A stretch of 64,000 nucleotides of DNA, taken from the NCBI GenBank assembly GCA_963969495.1, contig OZ018317.1, positions 220,109,997 through 220,173,996 on the forward strand. Direction: 5' to 3'. Every line of letters begins with the position of its first letter. The stretch's first letter is position 1. Position numbers and translations under genes: made by a program. The stretch comes from Ceratothoa steindachneri (Eukaryota > Arthropoda > Malacostraca > Isopoda > Cymothoidae). Of this stretch, positions 1 to 10,199 are shown piece by piece. Below the pieces are notes generated by a model. It saw nothing but the letters and a program-made list of their open reading frames with translations. It did no database searches and was not told the origin of the DNA.

Positions 1-2506
1 AGCTCAGAATTTTTATAATAAGATAACACAAACGTGGAAAGGCTTACCTGGAAATGTTGTTGAAAGCACTACAGTAAATATGTTTAAGAATAAAATCGAT
101 TAATTTTAGTTTAAAATATGATCTTGCAGAAAAAAGAGCTGTGAAACTAATTTTTTATCCTTATCTTCTCTCCCTTTCCCTACCATTTACTCTTTTCTTT
201 CCTTTTTGAAAATAGACTCTAGTGGATCTTAAAGCTTGTGTTGGCTCATAATTCGTTTATTATCTCATTTCTACCTCCGCCTCTTTGTTGAGTTCTGACT
301 CGTTGAAGAAGAGGGACAGGTTTATCATGTCACTTTCTCCTCTAGCTGTTGGGGCTATCCAGGCTTGTTCTGCACTCATATCTAATTAACGTTTAAAGTT
401 AACTATGCATTTTTTGCCAGTTCAAGCCTCTTTTTCTTAAGTATTTCCTTAAGAGGTCGTGAATAAGTGGCTTATCGCATTTTCGGAGAGGTTAAAACAG
501 ACATCTTGAAACTTTCATTTGGTTGCGTTAGTGAGAACAACGACTTCGAAATCTGATTGCTGGCTTATAGGTAGTTGCCTTATTTTGATTTCTCTCTTGA
601 TGAGAACCATAATTCGATGAGTAGCCGGTGAGTCCTTACTTGATATCCTTTATTGGACTTTCCATTAATTGAAGCAAGGTTTTGATGGTTGGATGGTCAC
701 CATCGATATTTGGGTCCATCTAGAAGAAAGGTGGTATTTCCTCCTTGACTATGTTTTATTCTTTTTTTTCAACCAAAGCTCCACGACGAACAATTTTGTA
801 AATAAATTGAGACAGAAACACTCAAAGGCGATCATAAAAATGACTACTCTTTCTTTACTAATATGCACTGCAAACTAAAAATTACATAAGATGCACCTAA
901 CAGTGGTGGCTCAATGTGTGTGAAAGTTTTATTATATTTTTAAATATTCTGAAATATCTTAGCAATTTTTATAGAATTATGGGGCGCAATATAAATATCA
1001 TCAAAATGGATACGAGTTGGAAAGATATAGTTCACCTTCAGTTAAAGATGAACACGTAACACATGTTCACTTCGGACTGAAGATGAGGATGAATTCTATT
1101 TACTAAGTTCATAACCTATTTACGAAGTACGAAGCTGTCCTTAATCTTCCATACCGGAAGACCTATGTTGTTGACGCGGCGGCAACGAACGAGGGTATAT
1201 ACGCAATGCAATGCAGGGAAGTACTAAATTCGAAACTCGAAAGGTGATGAAGTTGCGACTACGCGTGATCTTCAGACGAATGCACCTACCCGGCTCCCAG
1301 CAAAAAGATTTTTACAGGTCTGAAATAGGAGTCTTTAGGTTCTTTTTGCAGGCCACTGAACAGGTCCCATTAGATTACTCATCTGTTTCGGTTCTGTGTT
1401 CTCCTCTTCTTCAATGAATGTTCCTCCGAATTACACATGTGTCGTTGATGGGAAATGCGGTCTTGGATGGGAATGGCTAACGAAGTCGAAAGTCACATGT
1501 TTATTGACACGGTTAAAAAGTGACTCAATTGCCTTGCCGGGAATCTCGATACAAATTTGAATACAAAGTTAAAGTAATCGCACATTCGCGTCCGCGGCAG
1601 AGCCATGGCACATCAAATGGAATTTGGAGTCAACGTGTTAGGTGATGGCACTTCTTTTAACTTCCCGCTAACGTCTAAAATAGGGCTTTCCGAACGAGGC
1701 CGATCGCTACCTGCCAGAGACGCACACGTGTGTTCTGCAACCCTTTGAATTCAAGATACGGTAAGCATTTTAGTCATCTTCTCTTTGCGGGTTCGGGAAA
1801 AGCATCAAGGGAAGGGACGAGAAAAGTACTGGCAAGGGTCTTAAAAGACCCTGGTTTTAAGTTCATGTGGCCACTATAATTTTTTTTTATATGATAATAA
1901 ATATAATTTATTTTGTTATTTCTTCGCCGAAGGTTTATCGATGTTGCACTTATTCTGTAAGTTTTTTTGTGTGTGTATGAGTGTAAGGGGGTGGAGGAAG
2001 GGGTTGCTATATTAGTGAAGCACTTAAAAGGCTTTATGAAGGGGTTATGTATGAATGATCATTCATGATTAGGGTTACAATGAGAAGGAATGAGTTTATG
2101 AAGTGGTAGAGATAAGATATAGGTAATCAGGGTATTAGTAATTGATCAGATTCGTTTACCACTAATAGATCTACATTAAATAAGAAAGGGGAGGATAAGG
2201 AGAGCTGTGCGTCTTACCGTGTCTAAGTAGTTCCGGTTTAAATCGCCTTTGACTCTTTGTCTCTGGTTTTTAAAACAGATGGATAGTCTTCCACAATCAC
2301 GAGATCTTAACATAATGCAACATATCTGGTGTATTTTGGAGCAGCAATTAAGCAACCGCTTTGCCTACCCATCTGAAAGAGTTGGAATAAGTCCTGCTTC
2401 CCTAAGTTTTAAAATTCCTAGTCACTGTCATAAAATTGTATGGCTCTTCTCCTCGACGTAAATGTTATCTAACATGAGGTTTCTAATATTTTCCAATGCT
2501 TATAAA
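1..2506. other. No recognisable gene; AT-rich unique sequence
   Basis: I see no protein family, RNA gene or clear repeat here. The open frames are short (under about 75 codons) and translate to nothing I recognise. A slightly GC-richer patch near 1560-1830 carries no supported coding signal. Confidence 0.5.
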
Positions 2507-3380
2507 TACGAGGGGCGGTTTTGCGAATCGGTAGGGCAAAACAGAGGAAGGGGGATGGCTGTTTGTGGGGGTGTTAGGACAAGTTATGACAAGTCAGGAA
2601 CTGCAGCCGCACGCTCCTGCCTAGTCTATTTAAGAAGCAGTAGCTGATCGCAGATCGTCATCCACAAATTTTTCAACAATGGAGAAAGTTAAACAACGCG
2701 CAGTGATCAAATTTTTGACCAAGGAAGTCAAGATTGCAAAAGAGATCCATGAACGCATGGTTGCAGTGTACACTGACACCGACCCTTCTTATGCAACCAT
2801 TGCTCGCTGAAATAGGGAGTTCCGCCATGGTCGTGAGTCCCTTGAAGATGACCCCTGTCCAGGACGCCCGTCAGACGTGACCAACGAGGACAATGTGGCC
2901 CATGTGGAGAGAAGGGTCCTCGAAAATCGACGGGTAAAGGTCAAAGAAATCGAGCGAGAACTTGGAATATTACATGGAAGTGTTATCAACATCATCCACG
3001 ACAATTTGGCCATGACTAAGGTCTCTCTGCCCGTTAGGTCCCTAGAAACCTCACGCCCCATGATCGACGTCAACCTCATCAAATTCCACAAGGCCAGAGT
3101 TGCACAAGCTGCCCTGCGCGAGTGCAGATTCGAGGAGCTTAACTATCCCCCCTACAGTCCAGATCTGGCCCCTAGCGAGTACTTTTTATTTCGCCAGCTC
3201 AAGGCTGCACTGCGTGGACGCCTGTTTGGGGACGATGAACATGTCCAGCTCGCCGTCCAGGAGTGGATTGAACAGCAGTCGGGAGATATCTGGTTGTCAG
3301 GAATTCGAAGCCTCAGGGACAATAATAAAAGACTTTTCCTCATATCTCGTTTCCTTATATCCGAATTGCAAAACTTATTG
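2507..3380 (+). mobile_element. Internally deleted mariner-family DNA transposon, copy 1
   Basis: The left end begins TACGAGGGGCGG, the same terminal sequence as the complete second copy at 21274-22217. The right end matches that copy through GCAAAACTTATTG and then stops, so about the last 13 bp of the right inverted repeat are missing. The two copies also share the 5' leader, with its run of C/G-rich sequence followed by TTCAACAATGGA. At about 870 bp it is well below the roughly 1.3 kb of full mariners. The transposase inside has lost its middle. It is a fossil, and it could only have moved with transposase supplied by another copy. Confidence 0.9.
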
Positions 3381-3395
3381 CCAAATGAATCCTGA
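2679..3395 (+). pseudogene. Mariner transposase pseudogene (copy 1)
   Basis: The frame opens with MEKVKQRAVIKF, a usual mariner start, and continues in frame through the helix-turn-helix region to HGSVINIIHDNLAMTK. Codon 44 is TGA (2808-2810) where the family has Trp before NREFRHGRES. After TKV the frame shifts and there is an internal deletion: the first catalytic block (GDET.VHHWD) is absent. The frame then rejoins at KARVAQAALRE and the third catalytic block, YSPDLAPSEYFLF, is present. The C-terminal part (LKAALRG, WIEQQSGDIW) is conserved. The protein normally cuts and pastes the element at TA dinucleotides; this one cannot. Confidence 0.9.
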
Positions 3396-3701
3396 ACAGC
3401 AGTAACATTGATGCCACTTCTACCTGCTCTTGGACGTTCGCATTACCTTTAGAGTTGCCACAAAAGAGCCATTCGGAATAAACTTTTCGCTAATACAACA
3501 AATCGTTCAGTGGCTTGGAAGGACTCGTTAAAAATGTTTTGGGAACTTTTGGTAAGCTATGGCTCGGGAACGAAACACTTCTATCAAACTTGTACCACTC
3601 TTCTTTCCTCTGACATTAACCTGTCTCCTATTATTTCTTAAAAATCAAACATAATACATTAATCTAATTTTTTATTTAAGTATGAACATAATGTGGACGC
3701 A

Positions 3702-3703
<2 letters not shown>

Positions 3704-3766
<63 letters not shown>
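3704..3766. repeat. (TA)n microsatellite
   Basis: About 63 bp of uninterrupted TA directly abuts a Penelope-like 3' tail on its right side. Confidence 0.97.
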
Positions 3767-3767
<1 letters not shown>

Positions 3768-3925
3768 AAGTCCACAGCTGTGGCACGTTATTAATTTTAA
3801 CTTGTATTTTCTTAATATTTCTTACAAGTTTTTTAACGGGGTCTTCGAGGCGAGAAAAAACATCCGCGAATGACATTCTTTATTACTCGACGCTTTCGAC
3901 CATGTTAGGTCATCTTCAGGAAATG
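3767..3925 (-). mobile_element. Penelope-like element 3' tail with CTGANGA...GAAA stem-loop
   Basis: On the minus strand, CTGAAGA (3913-3919) is followed by T, a perfect 4-bp stem GACC/GGTC around a 6-nt loop, and GAAA (3894-3897). The module spans 26 nt. About 130 nt of AT-rich sequence then runs into (TA)n. The same 26-nt spacing occurs at 39614-39639, directly after a Penelope-like GIY-YIG domain, which is why I assign this tail to that class. No coding part remains here; upstream sequence on the minus strand is AT-rich and unrecognised. A LINE tail is the alternative. Confidence 0.5.
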
Positions 3926-4238
3926 AACAGAGATGGAATTATTAACAGGTATATTTAGAGACAGAAATACAATAAGTTTTTACAAATATTTAAAGTATTT
4001 AAAATTTTAATACATCTATGTAAAAAAAAGTGGTAATAGTGGTGAAATATTTTGTTAAATTAGCGGAGAAGCGCAAGATATGAGTATGAGTACGAAAAAA
4101 TAAAGGGGTTTCCCACAGAATTGTCAGGGGATCATATATGTATAATCTAAACGTTAGTTATTTTAACTTTGATATTACCCATTGATAAGGTTCGTTTTTG
4201 TATAAAATCATATTATTAAATTTTTAGAAAAGGTTATT
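3926..4238. other. AT-rich spacer, nothing recognised
   Basis: This is low-GC sequence between the Penelope-like tail and the solo LTR, with no coding or repeat signal that I can name. Confidence 0.5.
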
Positions 4239-4243
4239 CACAT

Positions 4244-5709
4244 TGTGATAGAACGGTCTGAGGCCGCTTAAATTCAGCTGCTATCACATGGTTAGAAACA
4301 TTGCTACCCACGTGCATCTACGAGAGCAAGCAGGGCGCGTTATCGCCACCTGAGTCAATATTTAACGAAGGAGGTCATTCCCCCCCCCCCTCGTTTCGCC
4401 TCCATTCGTCGATCTCGCCAGATTGAGTTAGGCTTATGGGCAGATAAGGTATTTTCCCAGGCGCGACCAGGCATTCCCCTAAGCCTTCCACTCAATCGTC
4501 ACCTACGCCAAGGAGACCGCTCCAGGTACTTATACAATAGCATTTTCCAATAAGATCAGATCAGATCCAGATTATTTTCGCGAGACATCACGCTGATCCG
4601 GTCTCACCTTGTGCTCTAGGGAGCTCTACCTCGAGAACCACCTTATTGTCCAGAAGAGGACAATGTCCCTTGAGTGCCAAGGTTCGCACCTTCGAGACGC
4701 CAATTCAATAACGCCCCCCCTGTTGTTCAGAAAGAGAACAACGTTAGAATAGCCATTGTTCTTTGAGCCCGTTGACAAGAAACGGTTCTCACCCCCTTCC
4801 CCTGTTGTTCAGAAAGAGAACAACGTTAAAACAGCCATTGTTCTTTGAGCCCGTTGACCATAGAGGGTTCTCACCCTCCCCCCCCTGTTGTTAAGAAAGA
4901 GAACAACGTTAGAACAGCCATTGTTCTTTGAGCCCGTTGACAAGAGACGGTTATCACCCCCTCTGTTGTTCAGAAAGAGAACGACGTTTAAACTGCCATT
5001 GTTCTTCAAGCCCATTCGTCAAGAAACGGTTCTCATTCCCAAGACATCAAGTCAGGATAATTTATTCCCCCTTTTTAACGTTCTTCAAGAGAACGATTGG
5101 GTTCAACGATAACCTTCATTGTTCATCTAGAACAATTCCCGATTTGCTGTCACAAATATCGCTCGTATCTCCGAGTCCCACTTAGCTCTTCGAAGACAGT
5201 CCTTCTCCTTCACTAAGGACAACCCCCGAAGAACCCTTCTGCTGGAACTCGCCAGTGAACCGAAGATTCCTACGCATCGTCTTCCTCTAAAACAACAACT
5301 TTGTAATTACGTAAACTGAGCATTACCTTTAATTATCTGACCTTTCGTCAACCCTGCCCTGTGCTTTAAATGGTTTAGCGAACCATCTCCTCCCTTTAAT
5401 TTTTATTTGTTTACCTTTTTAAATATCTCCAAATCTTAATCCTCGGATTAGTCAGACATTCCCACGACCTCTTTCCATTCTCCGTTTATGTAAATATTTT
5501 CTTTTTTGTGTCTTGTTGATAGTTTAATTAATAAAACCATATTTTATTAATGATAGCCAAATTATTATCCTTGAGCTCAGTTCCACTTCTTAAGCATATT
5601 GAAGATAAATAACCTCGGTCAATCAGATTACCACGCACTCGAAATATTAGAATAATTCCCTGAACGAATAGTTATATATGGTATATCGTCGAGAGTCTAT
5701 TCTACGACA
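4244..5709 (+). mobile_element. Solo LTR, family 'L1466', copy A
   Basis: The 1466-bp unit begins TGTGATAGAACG and ends CTACGACA, giving the TG...CA termini of an LTR. It is flanked by a perfect 5-bp direct repeat CACAT (4239-4243 and 5710-5714). No internal retrotransposon sequence or second LTR adjoins it, so it is a solo LTR, the usual product of recombination between two LTRs. A homologous copy lies inverted at 19098-20527 with a different target duplication. Inside are a four-unit tandem array (4721-5039) and AATAAAA near 5530, a possible poly(A) signal. A 5-bp duplication fits Ty3/gypsy or BEL/Pao; the family cannot be fixed without the internal region. Confidence 0.9.
4721..5039 (+). 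repeat. Four ~80-bp tandem units inside solo LTR A
   Basis: Units start at TGTTGTTCAG at about 4721, 4803, 4886 (TGTTGTTAAG) and 4964, spacing 82, 83 and 78 bp. Each holds an imperfect inverted repeat, GTTGTTC-AGAAA-GAGAACAAC, then a segment containing CCATTGTTCTTTGAGCCC and a C-rich linker that varies in length. The other LTR copy has the same four-unit array, so the array was already present in their common ancestor. Confidence 0.9.
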
Positions 5710-5799
5710 CACATTATTATTAACATTGTTAAATTTTAATAAAACTATATTCCATTTTTGTTTGCATTCAATCACCGCAGTATCTACATAATTCCAATT

Positions 5800-6215
5800 T
5801 GAGTTATTCTTTTATTCGTCATTATTTATTTTAGTCATGTCTGGTTATTTATTATAAACATATTTTAATCACTTTAGAGTCATTATTTATTCACTTTTTG
5901 TTAATATTATTTACTTCTCTCACTTTAGATTATTTTTCACTATTTATTTTAGTCACTTGTTTTAATCACTTTATTATCCGTATTTATTCGCTTTTCTTCT
6001 TTATTTATTCACGTTTCGTTATTATAGTAACTTTACTATCGCTATTTATTCTACTTTATTTATTCACTTTTCGCTATTATAGTCACTTTATTATCGCTAT
6101 TTATTCATTTACTATCGTTATTCACTTTCCGTTATTATTTATTTATTATCCCTTTATTATCATTATTAATACATTATTCTACACTTTGTCGTACTATAGT
6201 TTATCACTCAATTTC
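5800..6215. repeat. AT-rich minisatellite-like block
   Basis: Variants of TATTTATTCACTTTTCG and TTATTATAGTCACTTTATT recur irregularly across about 400 bp. Open frames through it are low-complexity artefacts. Confidence 0.7.
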
Positions 6216-6713
6216 CGATGTTTTTTGGCCACTTTTTAACTTTTTGTAGATGGACATTTTGACAATGTAAATGCACGAGTCCGGGATGAACATCGCGCGC
6301 TCCATCATTAGTCCTCCTATTTCCTTCGGCGAACAAAGTCCTTCGTAGGTCCACTTGTAGTCGCCACGGTAGATGCTTTCGAGCAGTTTTTCTACGTTTC
6401 CCTTTGGAGGTCTGCACACAGATGCACCGAAGACTTTGATATTCAAGTCCTGGGCGTCGAAGAAGAAACCCTCCAGTAGGATATCCCTTTTCTCCGCGAG
6501 GGGTACGTCAGGATAGCCTAGGATTTCGTCTTCAACTTCTTCTGAGCTTTTCCCACTTATTTAATCTCTTTAATCTTTTCCTTCTCTGTTTCCAGTCTCA
6601 CTTCCGTCTTCTTCTTTTTTCTTTGTCGTTTTTTCTTCGGGCTCTTTTTTAAGTTTTCTTTTTTTTCCGTTTCTTCTTTCTGTGTTTTTTTGTTGTTTTT
6701 GTCGATCATAAAA
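6204..6713 (-). pseudogene. Unrecognised frame: Lys-rich start, then acidic/globular part in another frame
   Basis: From an ATG at 6713 the minus strand reads about 50 codons very rich in Lys and Glu (starting MIDKNNKKTQKEETEKK) to a TAA. A second frame overlaps this end and is open to 6204; it includes SSEEVEDEILGYPDVPLAEK, DILLEGFFFDAQDLNIKVFG and YKWTYEGLCSPKEIGG. The change of composition and frame suggests one broken gene or two fused remnants. I do not recognise a family. It lies about 95 bp beyond the end of the Penelope-like GIY-YIG frame, on the same strand, but I see no direct link. Confidence 0.35.
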
Positions 6714-6806
6714 TTGGAAGGCTCAGATTGTCTGACTATTTGTTGCGTGGATCTAGTTATTTGTCAAAAGAGGCAAAAGAAAGTGAAGTTTGAAAACGTG
6801 CTTCTT

Positions 6807-7290
6807 TTAACGGTGGTTAACTCGAAGACGCTGAGATGTCGGGAGTATGGTTTCCGGCTGAAGTTGCACGTTAATTGCTGGTTTCTTCATATGAATGATA
6901 ACGGCTTCGGCCATCAGCAATCTTATGCGGTTTTGGAGTCTCAGGATGATGGGGGTGTCCTGATAAAGTTTTTCACGGGTTAGGGTAGTGCCATGAGAGT
7001 AGGCGTGTTTTTTTAATTGCGCCACTTGAAGGTGAGCTATCAGTCGCCTTGGCAGGGTTGTGGAGGTTACGCCGATGTACTTTAAATTGCGGTGTTCGCA
7101 ATTATCGATTTTGCACAAATATTCGTACATGAGGTTAGTCTTCTGGAGTTCGCCCGTTGAAGGCAGACAGCTGTTCTTCATGAAGCAACTACTCGTTTTC
7201 TTGATCTTGTAGTATATAATTAGATTAATATCCGTATTAGGGTCGGTTGGGGTCACGTTGCGAGGGAGAATAGCTTTGAGAGCGTTTCCT
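6807..7290 (-). pseudogene. Penelope-like element, C-terminal GIY-YIG endonuclease region
   Basis: The minus-strand frame (best part 6807-7256) reads NVTPTDPNTDINLIIYYK, then MKNSCLPSTGELQKTN, then a GIY-YIG-type core. That core has YEYLCKIDNC, the YIGVT motif (in place of GIY-YIG's YIG), TLPRRLIAHL, and a late EAVIIHMKKPAINVQL block with the conserved Glu and Asn. This layout is typical of the nuclease at the C-terminus of metazoan Penelope-like retroelements, where it nicks target DNA. Only the 3' end is present; the reverse transcriptase is missing. The matching upstream linker is found next door but on the opposite strand (7297-7564). Confidence 0.8.
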
Positions 7291-7296
7291 CTTGAC

Positions 7297-7564
7297 GGTA
7301 GCCGGTGTTACAAGAGATCAGTCATCAATACATTAGTTAACAGGGCAATTTCTCATTCATCCTTGTGGATGGCTGTTGATCCCAAACCTAAGAGGATTTC
7401 CTCGAGTTCTCGTTAACAACGGCTACCCACAAGAATCCATCGACGCCACCATGAAAGAGAAAATGAACTTGGCTGCTGGTCCTGGCGTAGGGTCTACTCC
7501 AAAGAAGAGTAATATCGATCTTTATTTGATCCCACCCCAATTAAGCAAATGGCCGTATTCGTAG
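7297..7564 (+). pseudogene. Penelope-like RT-nuclease linker, inverted relative to its 3' part
   Basis: Plus-strand frames give INTLVNRAISHSSLWMAVD, then, after a one-base shift, VLVNNGYPQESIDATMKEK. These correspond to the region between reverse transcriptase and GIY-YIG in Penelope-like elements. In an intact element this piece would precede the nuclease on the same strand; here it points away from it, 5' end against the start of the minus-strand piece near 7290. It ends in a stop at 7562-7564. Confidence 0.65.
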
Positions 7565-8689
7565 ACATGTACTACCATTGCGTTTGATGTCCTATGAGCT
7601 CTAATGCTCATTAATTCTAGTCTTAATATCTCTTCTCGATTCGCCATAATAACTGCGGTCCTATCCGTCACAGAGTATTCGATAAATAATACCCTTGGCG
7701 TTTTTGCTGTCGAATTCCTATGCTTCACTAACTCCCAACTCTGGTTCCCACCGAGTTAGCTATCAAAATACCTGCCTTCCTAATAGATCTAGGCCGCGCC
7801 AACAAACTAACAAACAATTCAAAGTGCACGGGAAACTGGATTCACGATTGAGTCACTCGCGGCTCCTACTTTTACCGGTATGCTTTGGGAAGTTGTCGGG
7901 GAGAGAGATTGCAAAATGGGAATCGCAATCACCACTTTTAACCTCGACGGTATGGATCGAGGGACTATTATGTTGGACTGGAACGGAGCCGATACCAGAA
8001 TAATAGTCAGTTGTCGCTAGCCTATAAGTCAATCTGGAGAGAATTCTTACCTTCGGACTCAAGGGATGCGAGACCTGAATCGAGAGTTTACGCGTCGCGT
8101 TCAAGGGGCTAGCTGATAATGGTTTCTTGAGGCCTGCATCTGATATTTTATACAGGTTCGTCGGAAGTGGCTTGCCCAAGAATCTAGAGCTTCCGCTGCT
8201 ACCCTCGGTTCGCTCGGTCCGTCCATCGTCCTTGTTATCGCCGGAAGTGGGTTGCTTTCTCAAAGCGCTGCTTGTCGATTTCCGTCCGCGTGGCGCCTTT
8301 CTCTCTCTCTCTGGCATCTCCTTCCCTCCCAAGATGAAGCTTCCAGGAAAAGTGACACCTGACTAATAACAAAAGTGATTGCACGTCTCAACGCGGATAC
8401 AACATTGGAGGATACATGGTACTATATTCGAAGAAAACGCAAATACTTAAAACAATTACAAAAGTAAATTCAACTAGAAGGAGTTTGAGGGGGTATAATT
8501 GTATACCGATTATCATACAAAAGTAACAAGGAAAAAAATATTAACTAACGATAGCCACATTTATTTATTACCGTGACCTTTAAATGGAGGCTCGTTTGCC
8601 TCAGGTCAATAGCAACCTAGAGTTATATACATGAAAAAAGGGATACAATGCAAATAAAGTAAAATGCACAAAACAAAAAAAAGATACAA
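7565..8689. other. GC-richer region with one long unrecognised minus-strand frame (7853-8332)
   Basis: A 159-codon minus-strand frame covers 7853-8332 and is rich in Arg, Ser and Lys, starting MGGKEMPERERKAPRGRK. The stretch 7850-8330 is visibly more GC-rich than its surroundings. It lies downstream of the integrase-first gypsy element on the same strand, so it may be that element's 3' untranslated region or LTR; I found no matching second LTR. 8340-8689 is AT-rich with nothing recognised. I assign no function. Confidence 0.3.
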
Positions 8690-9970
8690 AGATTCTAAAT
8701 TGAAATTCTTGGAGGAACAGACTACAACGCACAAGACGTCCATTATTATTCTCTACATTACGTAGGTAAGATTGGGATTTATGATCCGTCTCGATAATAA
8801 ATTCCTTACCTACCAAGAACATATTGAATTTTTGGAAACCCCAAATTATGGCAAGGGCCTCTCGCTCATCACCACATAATTCACGGAAGTGTAATTTTAG
8901 ACTAGCATACGCGATGGGGATCTCTCGTCACCGCACCGTTCCTCTACTAAATTAGGATGCAACCTATTTCGTCATTTCTAGCGTCTGTCTGAATGCCAAA
9001 CAGTTTATTGGGATTAGGCAAATGAAGGATGGGTTAAAATTCTAAAATTTCCTTTAGTTCGTTAAAACTGGCGATTGACAGCGGAGTCCAAACGGGGCAC
9101 TCGGGGGCCTTATTTTTTAATAATTCGCACAATGGCGCAGAGAAGGAAGCTAAGTTTCGGATAAACCGTCAATAAAAAGACGCAGAGCCCATGAAAGATC
9201 ACAGATGTTTCTTTGTCGCTGTCTCTGGTAATTACATTTCTACAATTGCTCAAATTTTGTCTTCCTGCGGGGCTAATCGATCATTCCCGATATCGAAGCC
9301 TAAATAATCTATAGTGCCAAAGGCGAAGTTGCAATTGCTGGGGCCGATTGTAAGATTGTGCTCCGGAGTCTACGCAATAGTGCTTGGACGGTAGTCAGAT
9401 GTTGATCCCATTCTTAGGTAGCCACATAGATGTTATAGAAAAAAAAGGTTATATTAGGTAATCCGTCTAATATTCGTCTCCTCCTCCGATTGTAGTTGCT
9501 ACAAGCCGTAACAAGAGTAAAGGGGAGCCGAAGAAATTGCATCTATCCTTTGTCTGTTGGAAAAGCTGTGTACCTTTCTACCTCTTCCCTTAATGGGATT
9601 TGGTAGTAAGACTTGCACAAATACAGTTCCGTGATGTATTTGGCCTTTTTGAACAAATGCAGATTATGGGCAATGATGTGGATGGGCTAGGCATCGAACA
9701 CAGTGACTGAGTTTAATTTTTTGGAGTCGATGCACATACGGTAAGATCCGTCTGACCTCTTGACCATGACAACAGGGAAACAATAATTCGATCCTGAGTG
9801 TTTTATGATTTTTAACTATAATAATTTATCGACCTCATTATTGAAGGCTTCTCTTAGGTGGATACGGCTTGGATCGAATGGGTTCCTGTGTGGTTAGTTA
9901 AATGTTGTGCTTAAAACGAGCAGCACAGCAGGGAGTTTCTGAAATGACGTCAGTAAATTGTTCTAGTAGC
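8690..9970 (-). pseudogene. Reverse transcriptase-RNase H of the integrase-first gypsy element
   Basis: After the integrase C-terminus and a linker frame (10161-9979, with VEQDNEYPLHVFPDA), the minus strand reads LLEQFTDVISETPC, a typical pre-RT segment. It continues with PVVMVKRSDGSYRMCIDSKK (9779-9720), YYQIPLREEVERYTAF and QFLRLPFTLVTA. The catalytic box has become FFYNIYVAT, so the paired Asp of the Y-D-D motif is lost. LGFDIGNDRLAPQ and FYRFI-like connection sequence lead to RNase H: FGIQTDARNDEIGCILI and FLVGKEFIIETDHKSQSYLR (8822-8763). RNase H ends abruptly after FQFRI. Clearly inactive. Confidence 0.85.
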
Positions 9971-10199
9971 ACCTGCAGCTAGTTCTTCTGGGTGGACGAA
10001 AGCTGGTCGTTTACCCTTAATTCTACCGAAGGAGAATCAGTGGCGTCTGGAAAAACGTGCAATGGATATTCATTATCTTGCTCCACGCAGGCAATTTGTA
10101 CCATGATTAAGGGATCTAAGGGATAGCTAGACTCCATGGCCGATTCTTCGTCTATTGCCACGATATGGTTAGCACATGCGCGACGGTGTTATCTTTTTA

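Noticed and set aside
4809..5185. Overlapping open frames on both strands with repeated FFEPVD/LFLNNRGG-type units
   Set aside because: Both read the tandem array inside the solo LTR.
5898..6239. 113-codon hydrophobic frame as a membrane protein
   Set aside because: It lies in a T-rich minisatellite; hydrophobicity follows from composition.
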